Assembly (NCBI GenBank): GCA_963974345.1
Contig: CAXBBW010000012.1
Location: 83,399-147,398 of the forward strand
DNA from: RHLJ01 sp963974345
Lineage (GTDB): Bacteria; Bacteroidota; Rhodothermia; Balneolales; Balneolaceae
Length of the DNA: 64,000 bases
Direction of reading: 5' to 3'
Shown: positions 1 to 8,915 of the stretch, one piece after another
How positions within the stretch are numbered: the first letter of the stretch is position 1
How the letters are laid out: each line of letters starts with the position of its first letter
Made by a program: the position numbers and the translations under genes
Notes under the pieces: model-generated
Databases searched by the model: none
The model's input: the letters and a program-made list of their open reading frames with translations, nothing else
What the model was told of the DNA's origin: nothing

Positions 1-21
1 AGGGTTTGCACACGCTTAAAT

Positions 22-1989
22 TTAAGCAGAAAGTTCGGACTCAACTTCTTCAATTTGTCCAGAGTATTCTTCCCATTTAAACATCAAATTGGTGAGTTCA
101 CTTTTAATAGATTCGTATTCTAGGCTCACTTCTTTTACCCGATCAGCATCTTCATAGAAATCAGTTTGTGCCATAAGCTCTTCAATTTCTGTTTTTCGTG
201 TTTCCTTTTTTTCGATGTCCGATTCTACTTTATCCAGGTTTTGTTTGATTGGTCGGATTCGTTTGTTCAGCTCATTTCGCTTCTGAGCTTCAAGGCGTTT
301 AGCTTCTTTTCGAGAGAGATCAGATTCTTGAGTTTGAACTTTAACTTTCGGCTGTTCTTTAGAAGCTGATGATTGTTGTGCTTCTTCTTTCTTTTTATCC
401 AAAAAATAAGACACATTCCCTAAATAAGTCTTTATTCGTCCTGGTTGAATTTCGAGTACTTTATTTACAATGGGATCAAGAAACGCTCTATCGTGAGATA
501 CGATCATACACGTTCCTTCATACTGCTGAATTGCTTGCTGAAGAATATTATTACTACTCATATCTAAGTGATTGGTAGGCTCATCAAAAATGAGGAAGTT
601 AGCTGGAGATAGAAGCATCTTCGCAAGAGCCAATCGGGACTTCTCACCACCAGAAAGAACTTTCACTTTCTTAAAAACATCGTCTCCCGAAAACAAGAAG
701 CTCCCCAAAATGGAACGAAGTCTACTTTCTTTCTCGCCAGATCCTGCTTGCATCATTATTCCAAGTGGATCAGAATTTAAGTCCAATTCATCTGCTTGAT
801 GCTGAGCAAAATAGGAGGTTGTAACATTATACCCTTCAATGCGCTTACCAGCTTGGATAGGTTCTTTGCCCGAAAGAATTCGAATCATGGTTGACTTTCC
901 AGCGCCATTCGGGCCAACAACAGCAATTTTATCTCCTTTTTCGATTTCATAATCGATGCCTTCAAAAACTACATTATCGCCATACTTTTTGGTGATGTTT
1001 TCGAGTTGCATCACCACTTGACCACTTTTAGTGGGTGGTGGAAATCGAAATGAAACGGTAGCTAATTCGTCTTCCACTTCAATACGTTCCACTTTTTCAA
1101 GCTGCTTTACTCTACTTTGAACCTGACGAGCTTTACTGGCTTTATATCGGAATCGTTCTACAAACTCTTCGGTGTCTTTTAGTGCTTTAGCTTGGTTTTT
1201 CTGAGCATTAATTAATAGTTCCTTTTCTTCTGCCCATTTTCGTTCAAAAAACGAATAATTACCCGAATAGTCGTTGATAGAACCTTGCCTTATTGCCAGC
1301 GTTCTGTTTGTCATCATATCTAAAAAGGCTCTATCATGAGAAACAACAATTACAGCGCCTGGATAGTTTTTTAGAAAATTTTCAATCCATTGTAAAGACT
1401 CGATATCCAAGTGATTTGTAGGTTCATCTAAAAGTAGATACGTTGGATTTTTAAGCAATAACTTTGCCAATGCAATACGCATTAACCATCCACCACTAAA
1501 CTCGGTTGTTGGTCGGTCGAAATCAGATTCTGAGAATCCAAGTCCCATAAGTACTTTTTCAATTTCTGAACGAAGTGTATAAAGTCCGGAAGTTTCTAGT
1601 TGAGTTTGAAGCTCGCCATATTTTTCCAGTAGCTTTTCATATTCAGTAGATTCATGATCAACGACCGCAAATTTCTCTTGAATGTGTTTTACTTCCATTT
1701 CTAAATCGAATAATTCCTGAAATGCAGTTTCTACTTCCTCAATAATAGTTAGGTTGAAATCGGGACTAACCCCATCTTGAGGTAAATATCCGAGAGTTTC
1801 TTCATTGGATAGGGAAACATTGCCTGCATCCAATTCCTGAATACCCATAATAATTTTGAGCAAGGTGGATTTTCCAGCGCCATTAGGCCCTACTAAACCA
1901 ATCCGATCACCAGGATTAATTATCGTGTTAATTCCATCGAGTAAATCTCGACTACCTAAAGAAAGCGTAATATTGTCTAGTTGTAGCAT
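22..1989 (-). CDS. ABC-F family ATP-binding protein
   Basis: This is a soluble ATPase with two ABC domains and no membrane segments. ABC-F proteins act on the ribosome, easing stalled translation or giving antibiotic resistance. The sequence shows Walker A GPNGAGKST at residues 34-42 and again near 358-366. There are two signature motifs (FSGGW and LSGGEKSRLALAK) and two Walker B regions with LLDEPTNHLD and IFDEPTNHLD. A charged linker separates the domains, and a Lys/Glu-rich C-terminal coiled coil spans about residues 560-655. The 655-residue length and coiled-coil tail fit the Uup/YdiF/YfmR side of the family better than EttA, but the subgroup is inferred. It starts at ATG 1989 and is divergent from the beta-helix gene at 2243. 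The family assignment is secure; the substrate is not. Confidence 0.93.
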   Translation of the reverse strand: MLQLDNITLSLGSRDLLDGINTIINPGDRIGLVGPNGAGKSTLLKIIMGIQELDAGNVSLSNEETLGYLPQDGVSPDFNLTIIEEVETAFQELFDLEMEVKHIQEKFAVVDHESTEYEKLLEKYGELQTQLETSGLYTLRSEIEKVLMGLGFSESDFDRPTTEFSGGWLMRIALAKLLLKNPTYLLLDEPTNHLDIESLQWIENFLKNYPGAVIVVSHDRAFLDMMTNRTLAIRQGSINDYSGNYSFFERKWAEEKELLINAQKNQAKALKDTEEFVERFRYKASKARQVQSRVKQLEKVERIEVEDELATVSFRFPPPTKSGQVVMQLENITKKYGDNVVFEGIDYEIEKGDKIAVVGPNGAGKSTMIRILSGKEPIQAGKRIEGYNVTTSYFAQHQADELDLNSDPLGIMMQAGSGEKESRLRSILGSFLFSGDDVFKKVKVLSGGEKSRLALAKMLLSPANFLIFDEPTNHLDMSSNNILQQAIQQYEGTCMIVSHDRAFLDPIVNKVLEIQPGRIKTYLGNVSYFLDKKKEEAQQSSASKEQPKVKVQTQESDLSRKEAKRLEAQKRNELNKRIRPIKQNLDKVESDIEKKETRKTEIEELMAQTDFYEDADRVKEVSLEYESIKSELTNLMFKWEEYSGQIEEVESELSA

Positions 1990-2163
1990 GTATTAATTAA
2001 AGAGCAGTTTTTTATAAGAAAACTCCCTGCTGTCTGTGAAACCCAGTGAGAGGCAAGAATAATATAGAAAACCAAAAATAGGGTTTAAACTAGTTATAGT
2101 GAAATGAATAGTATTATAATATCTAATTTTTAAAAGCAACTTTTTTTGCCGATACTCCTGAAA

Positions 2164-2181
2164 ATACCCCGAATAGGGTAT
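2164..2181. promoter_or_regulatory. Dyad ATACC-N8-GGTAT upstream of beta-helix gene (copy A)
   Basis: An inverted repeat reads AAATACCC, six bases, GGGTATTT (2162-2183). Its core is ATACC-N8-GGTAT, ending 61 bases before the ATG at 2243. The same core and spacing recur at 43107-43124 and 43830-43847, beside a response-regulator gene. Operator function is inferred from position and recurrence. A T-rich run follows it, so a hairpin role in RNA is an alternative. Confidence 0.5.
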
Positions 2182-2242
2182 TTAATTTTTTGGGGGAACA
2201 ATTTAGATTCTCACAAACCCACAATATTTAAATTTTCGGATT

Positions 2243-3376
2243 ATGTACAGAACAAAAAGCGTAGTAGCTATGCTATTGGTAGTATGCGCTACCTCCATCC
2301 AAGCACAAGAAACTCACATTGTAGATCTCGCAGGTACAGGAGATTTCGTTAGCATCCATGATGCTGTCGACGCAGCCTCTGCCGGTGATACCATTCGGGT
2401 TCAGCCAGACCAATATGCGTTTACGGCGAATCTAGGTCCTGTTTCAATAGATAAAAAATTGGTCATTATAGGTTCTGGTTATATGCCCGTAGAAGAAGGT
2501 GGTACAGAACTGATAGATATCCCAGGTACTGGTTTTTTTGACATTACTGGATCAGGAGACGGTACAGTGATAAAAGGATTTAGAATACAAGGGGCTACTG
2601 ATTTCTTAGATACAGATGCGGGAGCTTCTGGTATTACGATTGAGAATAATTTATTTATTGGGGGAACAAGTATAATTGCTTTTGCTGGTTCACAGGATAC
2701 TGTTAGAAGTAATATTTTTGTTGGAACAGGTACTTTAACTGTATTTACTAGTGGAGCAAGTACCCAGATAACGAATAATATCTTTTCACAATCTACTTTA
2801 GGTTTTTCCGCTCATTATTTATTAAGCATCAGTAGTTCGAGCGGTGCAGTAATTGCATACAATAATTTTATGAATAATGCAGGCACGTCAGGGTACACAA
2901 TTAGGATAAATACAGGTGCGCCAGAAATCTATTCAAATGGATTTGCGAATCATAGAGGACCGTCAGGGAATTTATCGAATGCAGGAACTGGATTTTACAC
3001 AAACAATGGTTTTTACGGCACAAGTGAAACACAACCATTTGGTTTAAACACAGTTTTAGAAGACCCTTCCTTTACAAGTTTTGACCCAGATAATGAAGTA
3101 CTAGACCTCGAGGCGATTGACGATTTTGAGTTTGATCTAACACTTGCAGAAGGGTCAGAATGGATAAACGCAGGACGTACTGGAACTCCTTATTTAGATA
3201 CGGATGGCTCAAGAAGTGATATAGGGATTTACGCAGGTCCAAATCCTTTCGATGATGGACGTGGAGCACCTACAGTTCCTGTTGTTATACAATTTCAAGT
3301 GAACCCTACTACAGTTTCACCTTCAGGTACTATAACCATAACGGCAACGGGAAGAATCGGTTCGGGAAGTAATTAA
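2243..3376 (+). CDS. Secreted right-handed beta-helix repeat protein
   Basis: This is a predicted exported protein of 377 residues. Residues 1-22 form a signal peptide (basic start, hydrophobic core, cleavage near IQA-Q). The body resembles pectate-lyase/NosD-like parallel beta helices: an opening like 'GDFVSIHDAVDAASAGDTIRV', then repeated short strands with Asn/Gly turns such as ITIENNLF, VRSNIF and ITNNIF. The end has an LDTDGSRSDIGIYAG segment often seen after such helices. It stops soon after a short Ser/Thr-rich strand region and has no T9SS sorting domain, unlike the next gene. It may be naturally short or have lost its C-terminus. The ATG at 2243 is chosen because it gives the signal peptide. 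The catalytic role, if any, is unknown. Confidence 0.8.
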   Translation: MYRTKSVVAMLLVVCATSIQAQETHIVDLAGTGDFVSIHDAVDAASAGDTIRVQPDQYAFTANLGPVSIDKKLVIIGSGYMPVEEGGTELIDIPGTGFFDITGSGDGTVIKGFRIQGATDFLDTDAGASGITIENNLFIGGTSIIAFAGSQDTVRSNIFVGTGTLTVFTSGASTQITNNIFSQSTLGFSAHYLLSISSSSGAVIAYNNFMNNAGTSGYTIRINTGAPEIYSNGFANHRGPSGNLSNAGTGFYTNNGFYGTSETQPFGLNTVLEDPSFTSFDPDNEVLDLEAIDDFEFDLTLAEGSEWINAGRTGTPYLDTDGSRSDIGIYAGPNPFDDGRGAPTVPVVIQFQVNPTTVSPSGTITITATGRIGSGSN

Positions 3377-3443
3377 CGATTCCACTTTGGATTTTTCCAA
3401 AGATGATTAAAAAAATTACACCACCGAATTTCGAGGAAACACC

Positions 3444-6400
3444 GTGTTTTATAGAACAAAATTTAAACAAAGAATAAAGGATAAACTTGTTAGTTTTAAG
3501 TTAACAAGTGCAATCTTAATTCTCCTTTTCCCATTTGGAAATATTCAGGCTCAATTAACTGCAGCTGAGTATTACATAAATGATGATCCAGGAGTTGGTG
3601 TAGCCACAGCTATCTCTACTCCTGCTGATGGAGTATTTGACGAAAATATTGAAGAAGTAAATCTTGATATTCCTACCAATGGCTTAGCAGAAGGGCAGCA
3701 TACGCTTTACGTTCGCTTCAGGAATGCTAATGGAAATTGGGGAACACCTAAAGGAATTCAATTTACTGTCAGTTCAGAACAACCACTTGTATTTGAGCTT
3801 GAATCCGCCGAGTATTATGTAGATACCGATCCCGGAAAAGGAAATGGAACTGCAATTAATATGCCTACCGATGGATCATTTGATAATGCTATAGAAAGTG
3901 TCTCTATCGAACTTACAGGTGGAGATTATACCTTAGGAACTCACGAAGTATTTGTACGCTTTAAAGATGTGAATGGGAGATGGGGAGAGGCTAAGGGACA
4001 AAGTTTTATCGTAAGCGATCAGGCGGAATTTATACCAAATTTGACCGAAGCAGAGTATTTTGTAAATACTGATCCAGGTGAGGGAATGGGTACTCCTATT
4101 TCTGCCCCAATAGATGGCTCTTTTGGTGGAACAAACGAAACAGTCTCATTTGATATTTCAGGTGGGGACTATAGCTTAGGAACTCACAAAGTATTTGTCC
4201 GGTTTAAAGATGCTAACGGAAATTGGGGGCAGCCAAGAGGACAAGGATTTATAGTAAACGATGCTGCTGATTTTGTATACACCCTTACCAATGCAGAGTA
4301 CTTTATAAATACCGATCCTGGTGAAGGGAATGGGACGGCAGTTGCAGCTCCAGTTGATGGAAGTTTCAACGGAAAAATTGAATCGTTCGATATTGAAGTG
4401 CCAATAAATGATCTTCCCGATGGACCTCATACGGTGTTCACACGGTTTCAAGGATCGGATGGGAATTGGGGAGCAAAGCGAGGATTCCAATTTATGGTTT
4501 CATCCGCCGAAGAAGAAGATTTGACCATTGTTGGTGCAGAATATTTTGTAAATACTGATCCAGGAGAAGGAAGTGGAACACCAGTTACAGCTCCAGTTGA
4601 TGGCGCTTTTGATGAGGCTATAGAAGAGCTTTCTGCCACTTTTAATGTGGGAGATTTAGGGCTTTCGATAGGTCGCCATTTTGCATATTTCAGAGTTAAA
4701 GGTTCAAATGGAAAATGGGGTCCCGCTCGTGGTGTACCATTCCAAATAGAAGATATTGCCTTTATAGATAGAGCAGAGTATTATTTTGGTTCTGATCCAG
4801 GTGAAGGAAATGGTACACTTATAAGTGTAGCAAAAGATGGAAATTTTGATTCAGATTTTGAGGAAATTGAGTTAGACATACCAATGTCAGAAACAGGACT
4901 TTCTGTGGGTCAACACACCATGAACATCCGTTTTAGAAATTCTAGAGGCGAATGGAGTCAACCTAGTTCAAAAAATATTACTGTTGAAGTTCGTCCTATT
5001 GTTGTTGTTTCAACAGATACTCTTCAGTTTGGTGAAGCAGTAGTTGGGGATGAAATAACAAGAAATTTTACGGTCGGTAATAACGGTGATGGTCCTTTAA
5101 ATATATCAAATATTACATCTTCTTCTTCTGAGTTTACTATTTCAGAAACAACGGGTTCAATTCCTGCAAACTCTGAAAACGAACTCACTTTTACCGTTAC
5201 ATACAACCCAAGTAGTGCAGGAAATAAAAATGCCACTCTTACCATCGCTAATAACGATAGGAATCAAACGATACGGCTACTAGGTTCAGCTCTAGCAAAA
5301 GAGCCGATTATGGTGCTTTCTTCTACCGCACTTGAATTTGGTGAGGTTTTGGTAGGAGATAGTGTTGCCCAACAAATTGCTGTTTATAATACCGGTTTTG
5401 ATACGTTAACTATCGACAATCTTTCACTGAGTTCTTCGGAATATAAAGTAAGTCCAAGTTCAGGAACGCTAGCTCCTGGTAATTCATCAACAGATAGTTT
5501 AGTATTTAACATAGCGCTCGTCCCTGAATCCGATGGAAGTAAGACAGCAACACTTTCAGTTGCAGGAAATATAACTACTCAGCAAGTGAGTTTAAGTGGT
5601 ACAGCTAAGTTAAATCCAGAGCCTACTATTTCGTTAGGGAATTCTACCTTAGCATTTGGAGCTATTGAAATTGGGACGGAGTCTGAAAAAACATTACAGA
5701 TTAGAAACCTAGGAACCAATACATTAACTATTTCTTCTATTGTAGCCACGGGAACTTCATTCAGTATAGATGTTTCTACTCCGATTGAAGTAGTAAGAGG
5801 AACGCCTTTAAATGTTCCAGTTACTTTCGCCCCAGGAACGGCTTCAACGTTCACAGGAAGTATTCAAGTGAATAGCAATGACGCTTCTAATAGTTCCGTT
5901 GGCGTGATTCTTAGTGGAGAAGGAACATTAGGACCACCTGTGAAACTCTTAGAAGTAAGTCCTGATACCTTAGACTTTGGGCTTGTAACTAAAGAAGAAA
6001 CTAGTAAGCAAGTTATTAGCTTAACTAACGATGGAAATGCTACGCTATCTATTACTGGAATGGTGTCTGATAACAGTAGTTTCTTTGTTGAAGATGCCCC
6101 TAATCCGCAGAATCCTTTATTAATTGCAGGAGGAGAATCTGCCAATATTGATATTTCATTCTCTCCCTCGACGGGTGGAGCGCAAGCTTTTTCTGGCATT
6201 CTTTCAATAAGTAGCGATCGTACAATAGGCGAAACGGTAGAAACACTTTCTATGAAGGGGATAGGTGTAGATGAGCCTACTCCAAGTATTTTATTAAGCA
6301 CTCGTAGAATAGATTTCGGTGAGCTGAAACTAGGAAACTCTAGTTCTTCATCGTTTATGTTAACGAATGGTGGGAATGCAGATTTGATAGTTAGCAATAT

Positions 6401-8246
6401 CTCATCGAATAATTCAGTATTCAAATTAGCAAGTTCATCAGCTAGCTCATTTACCTTAACGCCAAATCAATCCCAAACCATTGATTTAGAATTTGAGCCA
6501 ACAACGGTTACTGAATATGCATCTCAACTTACTGTATCTAGTAATATAGATGCTGTAATTATTGATTTATTAGGTTCTGGGGTTACATTGTCTGCAGGGA
6601 TTGATACTACAACCATCAGAACAGATGAGGTTGTAGTTTCTACAGGTCAGGCAATTCCAATAAATATTACTCCAACAGGAATTGGTAATTCAGGTTCCGT
6701 TTTTATCTATTATAAGTCTGGTGGACCTGGAGCAATTAGCAGTTATACTAAAACTCAAATGCAACGAGGTAGTACAGGCGCCTATTCGGTTTCTTTACCT
6801 GCAAGTATTACAACAGCAAATGGAGTTTCATACTGGTATGAGATTTCAGATGGAATTGAAACAGTTACTTCACCTATAACTAGCCCAAATTTTAAGCCAT
6901 ACAGTATTTTAGTCGAGATTCCTGATGGGGTAGTCCGTAATTCTCCACAACCTGCTGGGGCAGACCAAAATTTTTATAGATTAGTTTCTGTTCCTCTTGT
7001 TCAAACTTCGGGATCAGTAACTACTGTACTTGAAAATTTTGGAGAATATAGTCCTGAAGCATGGAGATTATTTAGATGGCAGTCTGGTAAATATGTGGAA
7101 CATAACGAAAATGGGTTCGAAACTTTTGCACCTGGTAGAGGATACTGGTTTATAACTACAAAAGCTGCTTCCATACAATCAGGAACCGGTAAAAGTGCAA
7201 GGACAGACAAGCCATTTAGTATTTTTCTTCAGCCCGGTTGGAATATGATTGGATCTCCATTTAACTATATAACGGACTGGACACAAGCAACAAAACCTTC
7301 TGGAGTTGAGAATCTCTGGATGTACGATGGGTCAGGGTTTGTAAATAGCAACACATTTGCACCATGGGAAGGCTATTTTGTAAATAATACCACAAATAAT
7401 CCGCTCGAATTAAAGCTTAGCGCGGCTCAACTCACTGGGTCGGGAAAAGAAATTGTTTCAAGTAAATATACTTTTGATACAAGTGAAGGATGGTTTATTA
7501 ACCTTGAGACAAAATCTGGATTAATAAAAGATACATACAACTATTTAGGCGCTCAAGTAGGCGCATCTGATGAAAAAGATGATCTGGACATTAGTGACGC
7601 TCCTAAACAACCTGGTGAATATCTTCAACTTTCGATTATTAATAAGACTATTTCAGATGGGACATACTCTGTGGATATTCGAAAGCCAAACTTTGACGGC
7701 CATTATTGGGATTTTGAAATTAATACAAACACGAGTGCAGAAAAGATAGATTTAGGACTATTAACTCAAGGAGCCTTACCGGAAAATTTCAAGGTTCGAA
7801 TACTTGATAAAGATCAAAAAACAGTTTGGGATGTTTCTACCGATGAAGCGAGTTCCAGAGTGATACGTTCTGGAATGGGTGTAGAAATGACCCGGAAATT
7901 CAGAGCTATTGTAGGAACCGAGGAATTTATTATGAATAACGATCTTGGGATCAAAGATTTACCAAGTACCTTTATTCTTAAGAATAACTATCCAAACCCA
8001 TTCAATCCATCAACAACCATTGTTTTTGGTCTTCCAGAAGCTTCTAATGTAACCCTTGAAATCTATAACTCAATTGGTCGAAAGGTAGCTACGCTAATAA
8101 ATGGGACAATGGAAGCAGGTTATCACGATTTTATTTGGGATGCTTCAAGGGTAGCAAGTGGGGTGTACTTCTATCGAATTACCGCACGTGGGAATACGAG
8201 CAACTCAACGTTCTCAAACATTCAAAGAATGACGTTAATTAAATAA
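3444..8246 (+). CDS. Giant T9SS-secreted surface protein with AEY/DPG repeats and ASH domains
   Basis: This 1600-residue exported protein has several recognisable parts. Residues 1-37 are a signal peptide ending IQA-Q. Residues 41 to about 515 hold six repeats of about 80 residues. Each begins AEYY/AEYF, then xDPGxGxGT, DGxF and a late RFxxxxGxWG motif. Residues about 519-1045 hold five ASH-like (choice-of-anchor D) domains, each opening with a variant of xLxFGxVxxG. A Trp-rich region follows (about 1155-1290), with PGRGYW and QPGWNMIG. The last ~85 residues are a T9SS type A sorting domain beginning NNYPNPFNPSTT. The start is GTG 3444, with GAGGAA five bases upstream; a Bacteroidota start need not use it. 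The gene is followed after two bases by the CsgG-like gene, so co-transcription is likely. The role is probably structural or adhesive at the surface, which is inferred. Confidence 0.88.
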   Translation: MFYRTKFKQRIKDKLVSFKLTSAILILLFPFGNIQAQLTAAEYYINDDPGVGVATAISTPADGVFDENIEEVNLDIPTNGLAEGQHTLYVRFRNANGNWGTPKGIQFTVSSEQPLVFELESAEYYVDTDPGKGNGTAINMPTDGSFDNAIESVSIELTGGDYTLGTHEVFVRFKDVNGRWGEAKGQSFIVSDQAEFIPNLTEAEYFVNTDPGEGMGTPISAPIDGSFGGTNETVSFDISGGDYSLGTHKVFVRFKDANGNWGQPRGQGFIVNDAADFVYTLTNAEYFINTDPGEGNGTAVAAPVDGSFNGKIESFDIEVPINDLPDGPHTVFTRFQGSDGNWGAKRGFQFMVSSAEEEDLTIVGAEYFVNTDPGEGSGTPVTAPVDGAFDEAIEELSATFNVGDLGLSIGRHFAYFRVKGSNGKWGPARGVPFQIEDIAFIDRAEYYFGSDPGEGNGTLISVAKDGNFDSDFEEIELDIPMSETGLSVGQHTMNIRFRNSRGEWSQPSSKNITVEVRPIVVVSTDTLQFGEAVVGDEITRNFTVGNNGDGPLNISNITSSSSEFTISETTGSIPANSENELTFTVTYNPSSAGNKNATLTIANNDRNQTIRLLGSALAKEPIMVLSSTALEFGEVLVGDSVAQQIAVYNTGFDTLTIDNLSLSSSEYKVSPSSGTLAPGNSSTDSLVFNIALVPESDGSKTATLSVAGNITTQQVSLSGTAKLNPEPTISLGNSTLAFGAIEIGTESEKTLQIRNLGTNTLTISSIVATGTSFSIDVSTPIEVVRGTPLNVPVTFAPGTASTFTGSIQVNSNDASNSSVGVILSGEGTLGPPVKLLEVSPDTLDFGLVTKEETSKQVISLTNDGNATLSITGMVSDNSSFFVEDAPNPQNPLLIAGGESANIDISFSPSTGGAQAFSGILSISSDRTIGETVETLSMKGIGVDEPTPSILLSTRRIDFGELKLGNSSSSSFMLTNGGNADLIVSNISSNNSVFKLASSSASSFTLTPNQSQTIDLEFEPTTVTEYASQLTVSSNIDAVIIDLLGSGVTLSAGIDTTTIRTDEVVVSTGQAIPINITPTGIGNSGSVFIYYKSGGPGAISSYTKTQMQRGSTGAYSVSLPASITTANGVSYWYEISDGIETVTSPITSPNFKPYSILVEIPDGVVRNSPQPAGADQNFYRLVSVPLVQTSGSVTTVLENFGEYSPEAWRLFRWQSGKYVEHNENGFETFAPGRGYWFITTKAASIQSGTGKSARTDKPFSIFLQPGWNMIGSPFNYITDWTQATKPSGVENLWMYDGSGFVNSNTFAPWEGYFVNNTTNNPLELKLSAAQLTGSGKEIVSSKYTFDTSEGWFINLETKSGLIKDTYNYLGAQVGASDEKDDLDISDAPKQPGEYLQLSIINKTISDGTYSVDIRKPNFDGHYWDFEINTNTSAEKIDLGLLTQGALPENFKVRILDKDQKTVWDVSTDEASSRVIRSGMGVEMTRKFRAIVGTEEFIMNNDLGIKDLPSTFILKNNYPNPFNPSTTIVFGLPEASNVTLEIYNSIGRKVATLINGTMEAGYHDFIWDASRVASGVYFYRITARGNTSNSTFSNIQRMTLIK
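3564..4988 (+). repeat. Six in-frame tandem repeats of about 80 codons
   Basis: Inside the 1600-residue protein the repeat units start at residues 41, 122, 203, 284, 365 and 444. Spacing is 79-81 residues. Each unit carries AEY, DPG, a DG-F turn and a Gly-x-Trp near its end. The units are diverged at DNA level, though a stretch around GATCCAGG-GAAGG is shared by several copies. This points to old duplication with some possible homogenisation. Confidence 0.85.
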
Positions 8247-8248
8247 TC

Positions 8249-8896
8249 ATGAAACAGTCATTACAAACCATACAGAATATGAAGGCAGTTGTACTAAGTA
8301 GAGTTATTTATCCAATCGTTGTATTTGTGTTCCTATCACTGGGGCAACAATCTATGGCTCAAGAACGAGTGGCGGTCTTTGATTTCGAGATTACAACAGG
8401 ACTTACTGAGAGTGATGCTATTGTATTAACCAATAAGTTTAGAAATGAGATTGCCAATGCTCCTAATTATACCTCAGTAGAGCGAGATAAGATTGAAGCC
8501 GTAGTAAAAGAAGGGCTATTTGGCGAATCAGATATTGCAGATCAAAACGAAGCCATACAATTAGGTCGTCAACTTTCCGCAACAAAAATTATACTAGGTA
8601 ACATCGGTAAAATTGGTACGACTTATTCAGTAGTTGTTCGCATTATTGATGTAGAGACAGGATCTATAGAGAACTCAGAATCGCTTGAACATCGAGGTCA
8701 GTTGGAAGATTTATTGGTGGAGTTAGAGGTTATGGCAAAGAAGCTAACCGGTACATATGTTAAGAAGAAGAAGCGAGGTTGGCTGTATGTCACAGGAGTA
8801 GTAATCGTTGGATCGGTAGTAACAGGGTTGTTGCTATTTTCGGATGATGGAGGAGACGCAACGTTGCCAGTTCCCCCTAGCCCACCTAGTAATTAA
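8249..8896 (+). CDS. CsgG-like secreted protein with C-terminal membrane segment
   Basis: The 215-residue protein has an N-terminal signal sequence cleaved near SMA-QE; an in-frame ATG at 8279 would give a shorter one. Residues about 45-160 match the CsgG/FlgT/LpoB-like alpha-beta fold. It opens with RVAVFDFE, then an ELxNALxxx-like helix and 'ERDKIEAVVKEG'. 'LGRQLSATKIILGNIGKIG' follows, then 'VVRIIDVETGSI'. A hydrophobic helix at about 178-197 follows a KKKKR patch, and the tail is Pro/Ser rich. There is no lipobox Cys, so it is not a canonical CsgG lipoprotein pore. It starts two bases after the giant T9SS gene and is 19 bases before the LPP20-like gene, which suggests an operon. The function is inferred to be an envelope assembly or export accessory. 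Confidence 0.75.
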   Translation: MKQSLQTIQNMKAVVLSRVIYPIVVFVFLSLGQQSMAQERVAVFDFEITTGLTESDAIVLTNKFRNEIANAPNYTSVERDKIEAVVKEGLFGESDIADQNEAIQLGRQLSATKIILGNIGKIGTTYSVVVRIIDVETGSIENSESLEHRGQLEDLLVELEVMAKKLTGTYVKKKKRGWLYVTGVVIVGSVVTGLLLFSDDGGDATLPVPPSPPSN

Positions 8897-8915
8897 AAAT
8901 AACTAGGAGACGATT

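Noticed and set aside
14..27. GCTTAAATTTAAGC palindrome at the ABC-F stop codon
   Set aside because: It is AT-rich, overlaps the stop codon and has no loop or T-run, so it is probably chance.
3385..3402. CTTTGGA-TTTT-TCCAAAG hairpin between the beta-helix and giant genes
   Set aside because: It is a perfect 7-base stem, but no T-run follows on either strand, so a terminator cannot be claimed.
3564..4988. CRISPR-like or satellite repeat
   Set aside because: The repeat is in frame, about 240 bases per unit and protein coding. There are no short identical repeats with spacers.
4176..6424. Antisense open frames inside the giant T9SS gene
   Set aside because: They mirror the Ser/Thr/Gly-rich coding strand, and the sense frame has clear repeats and domains.
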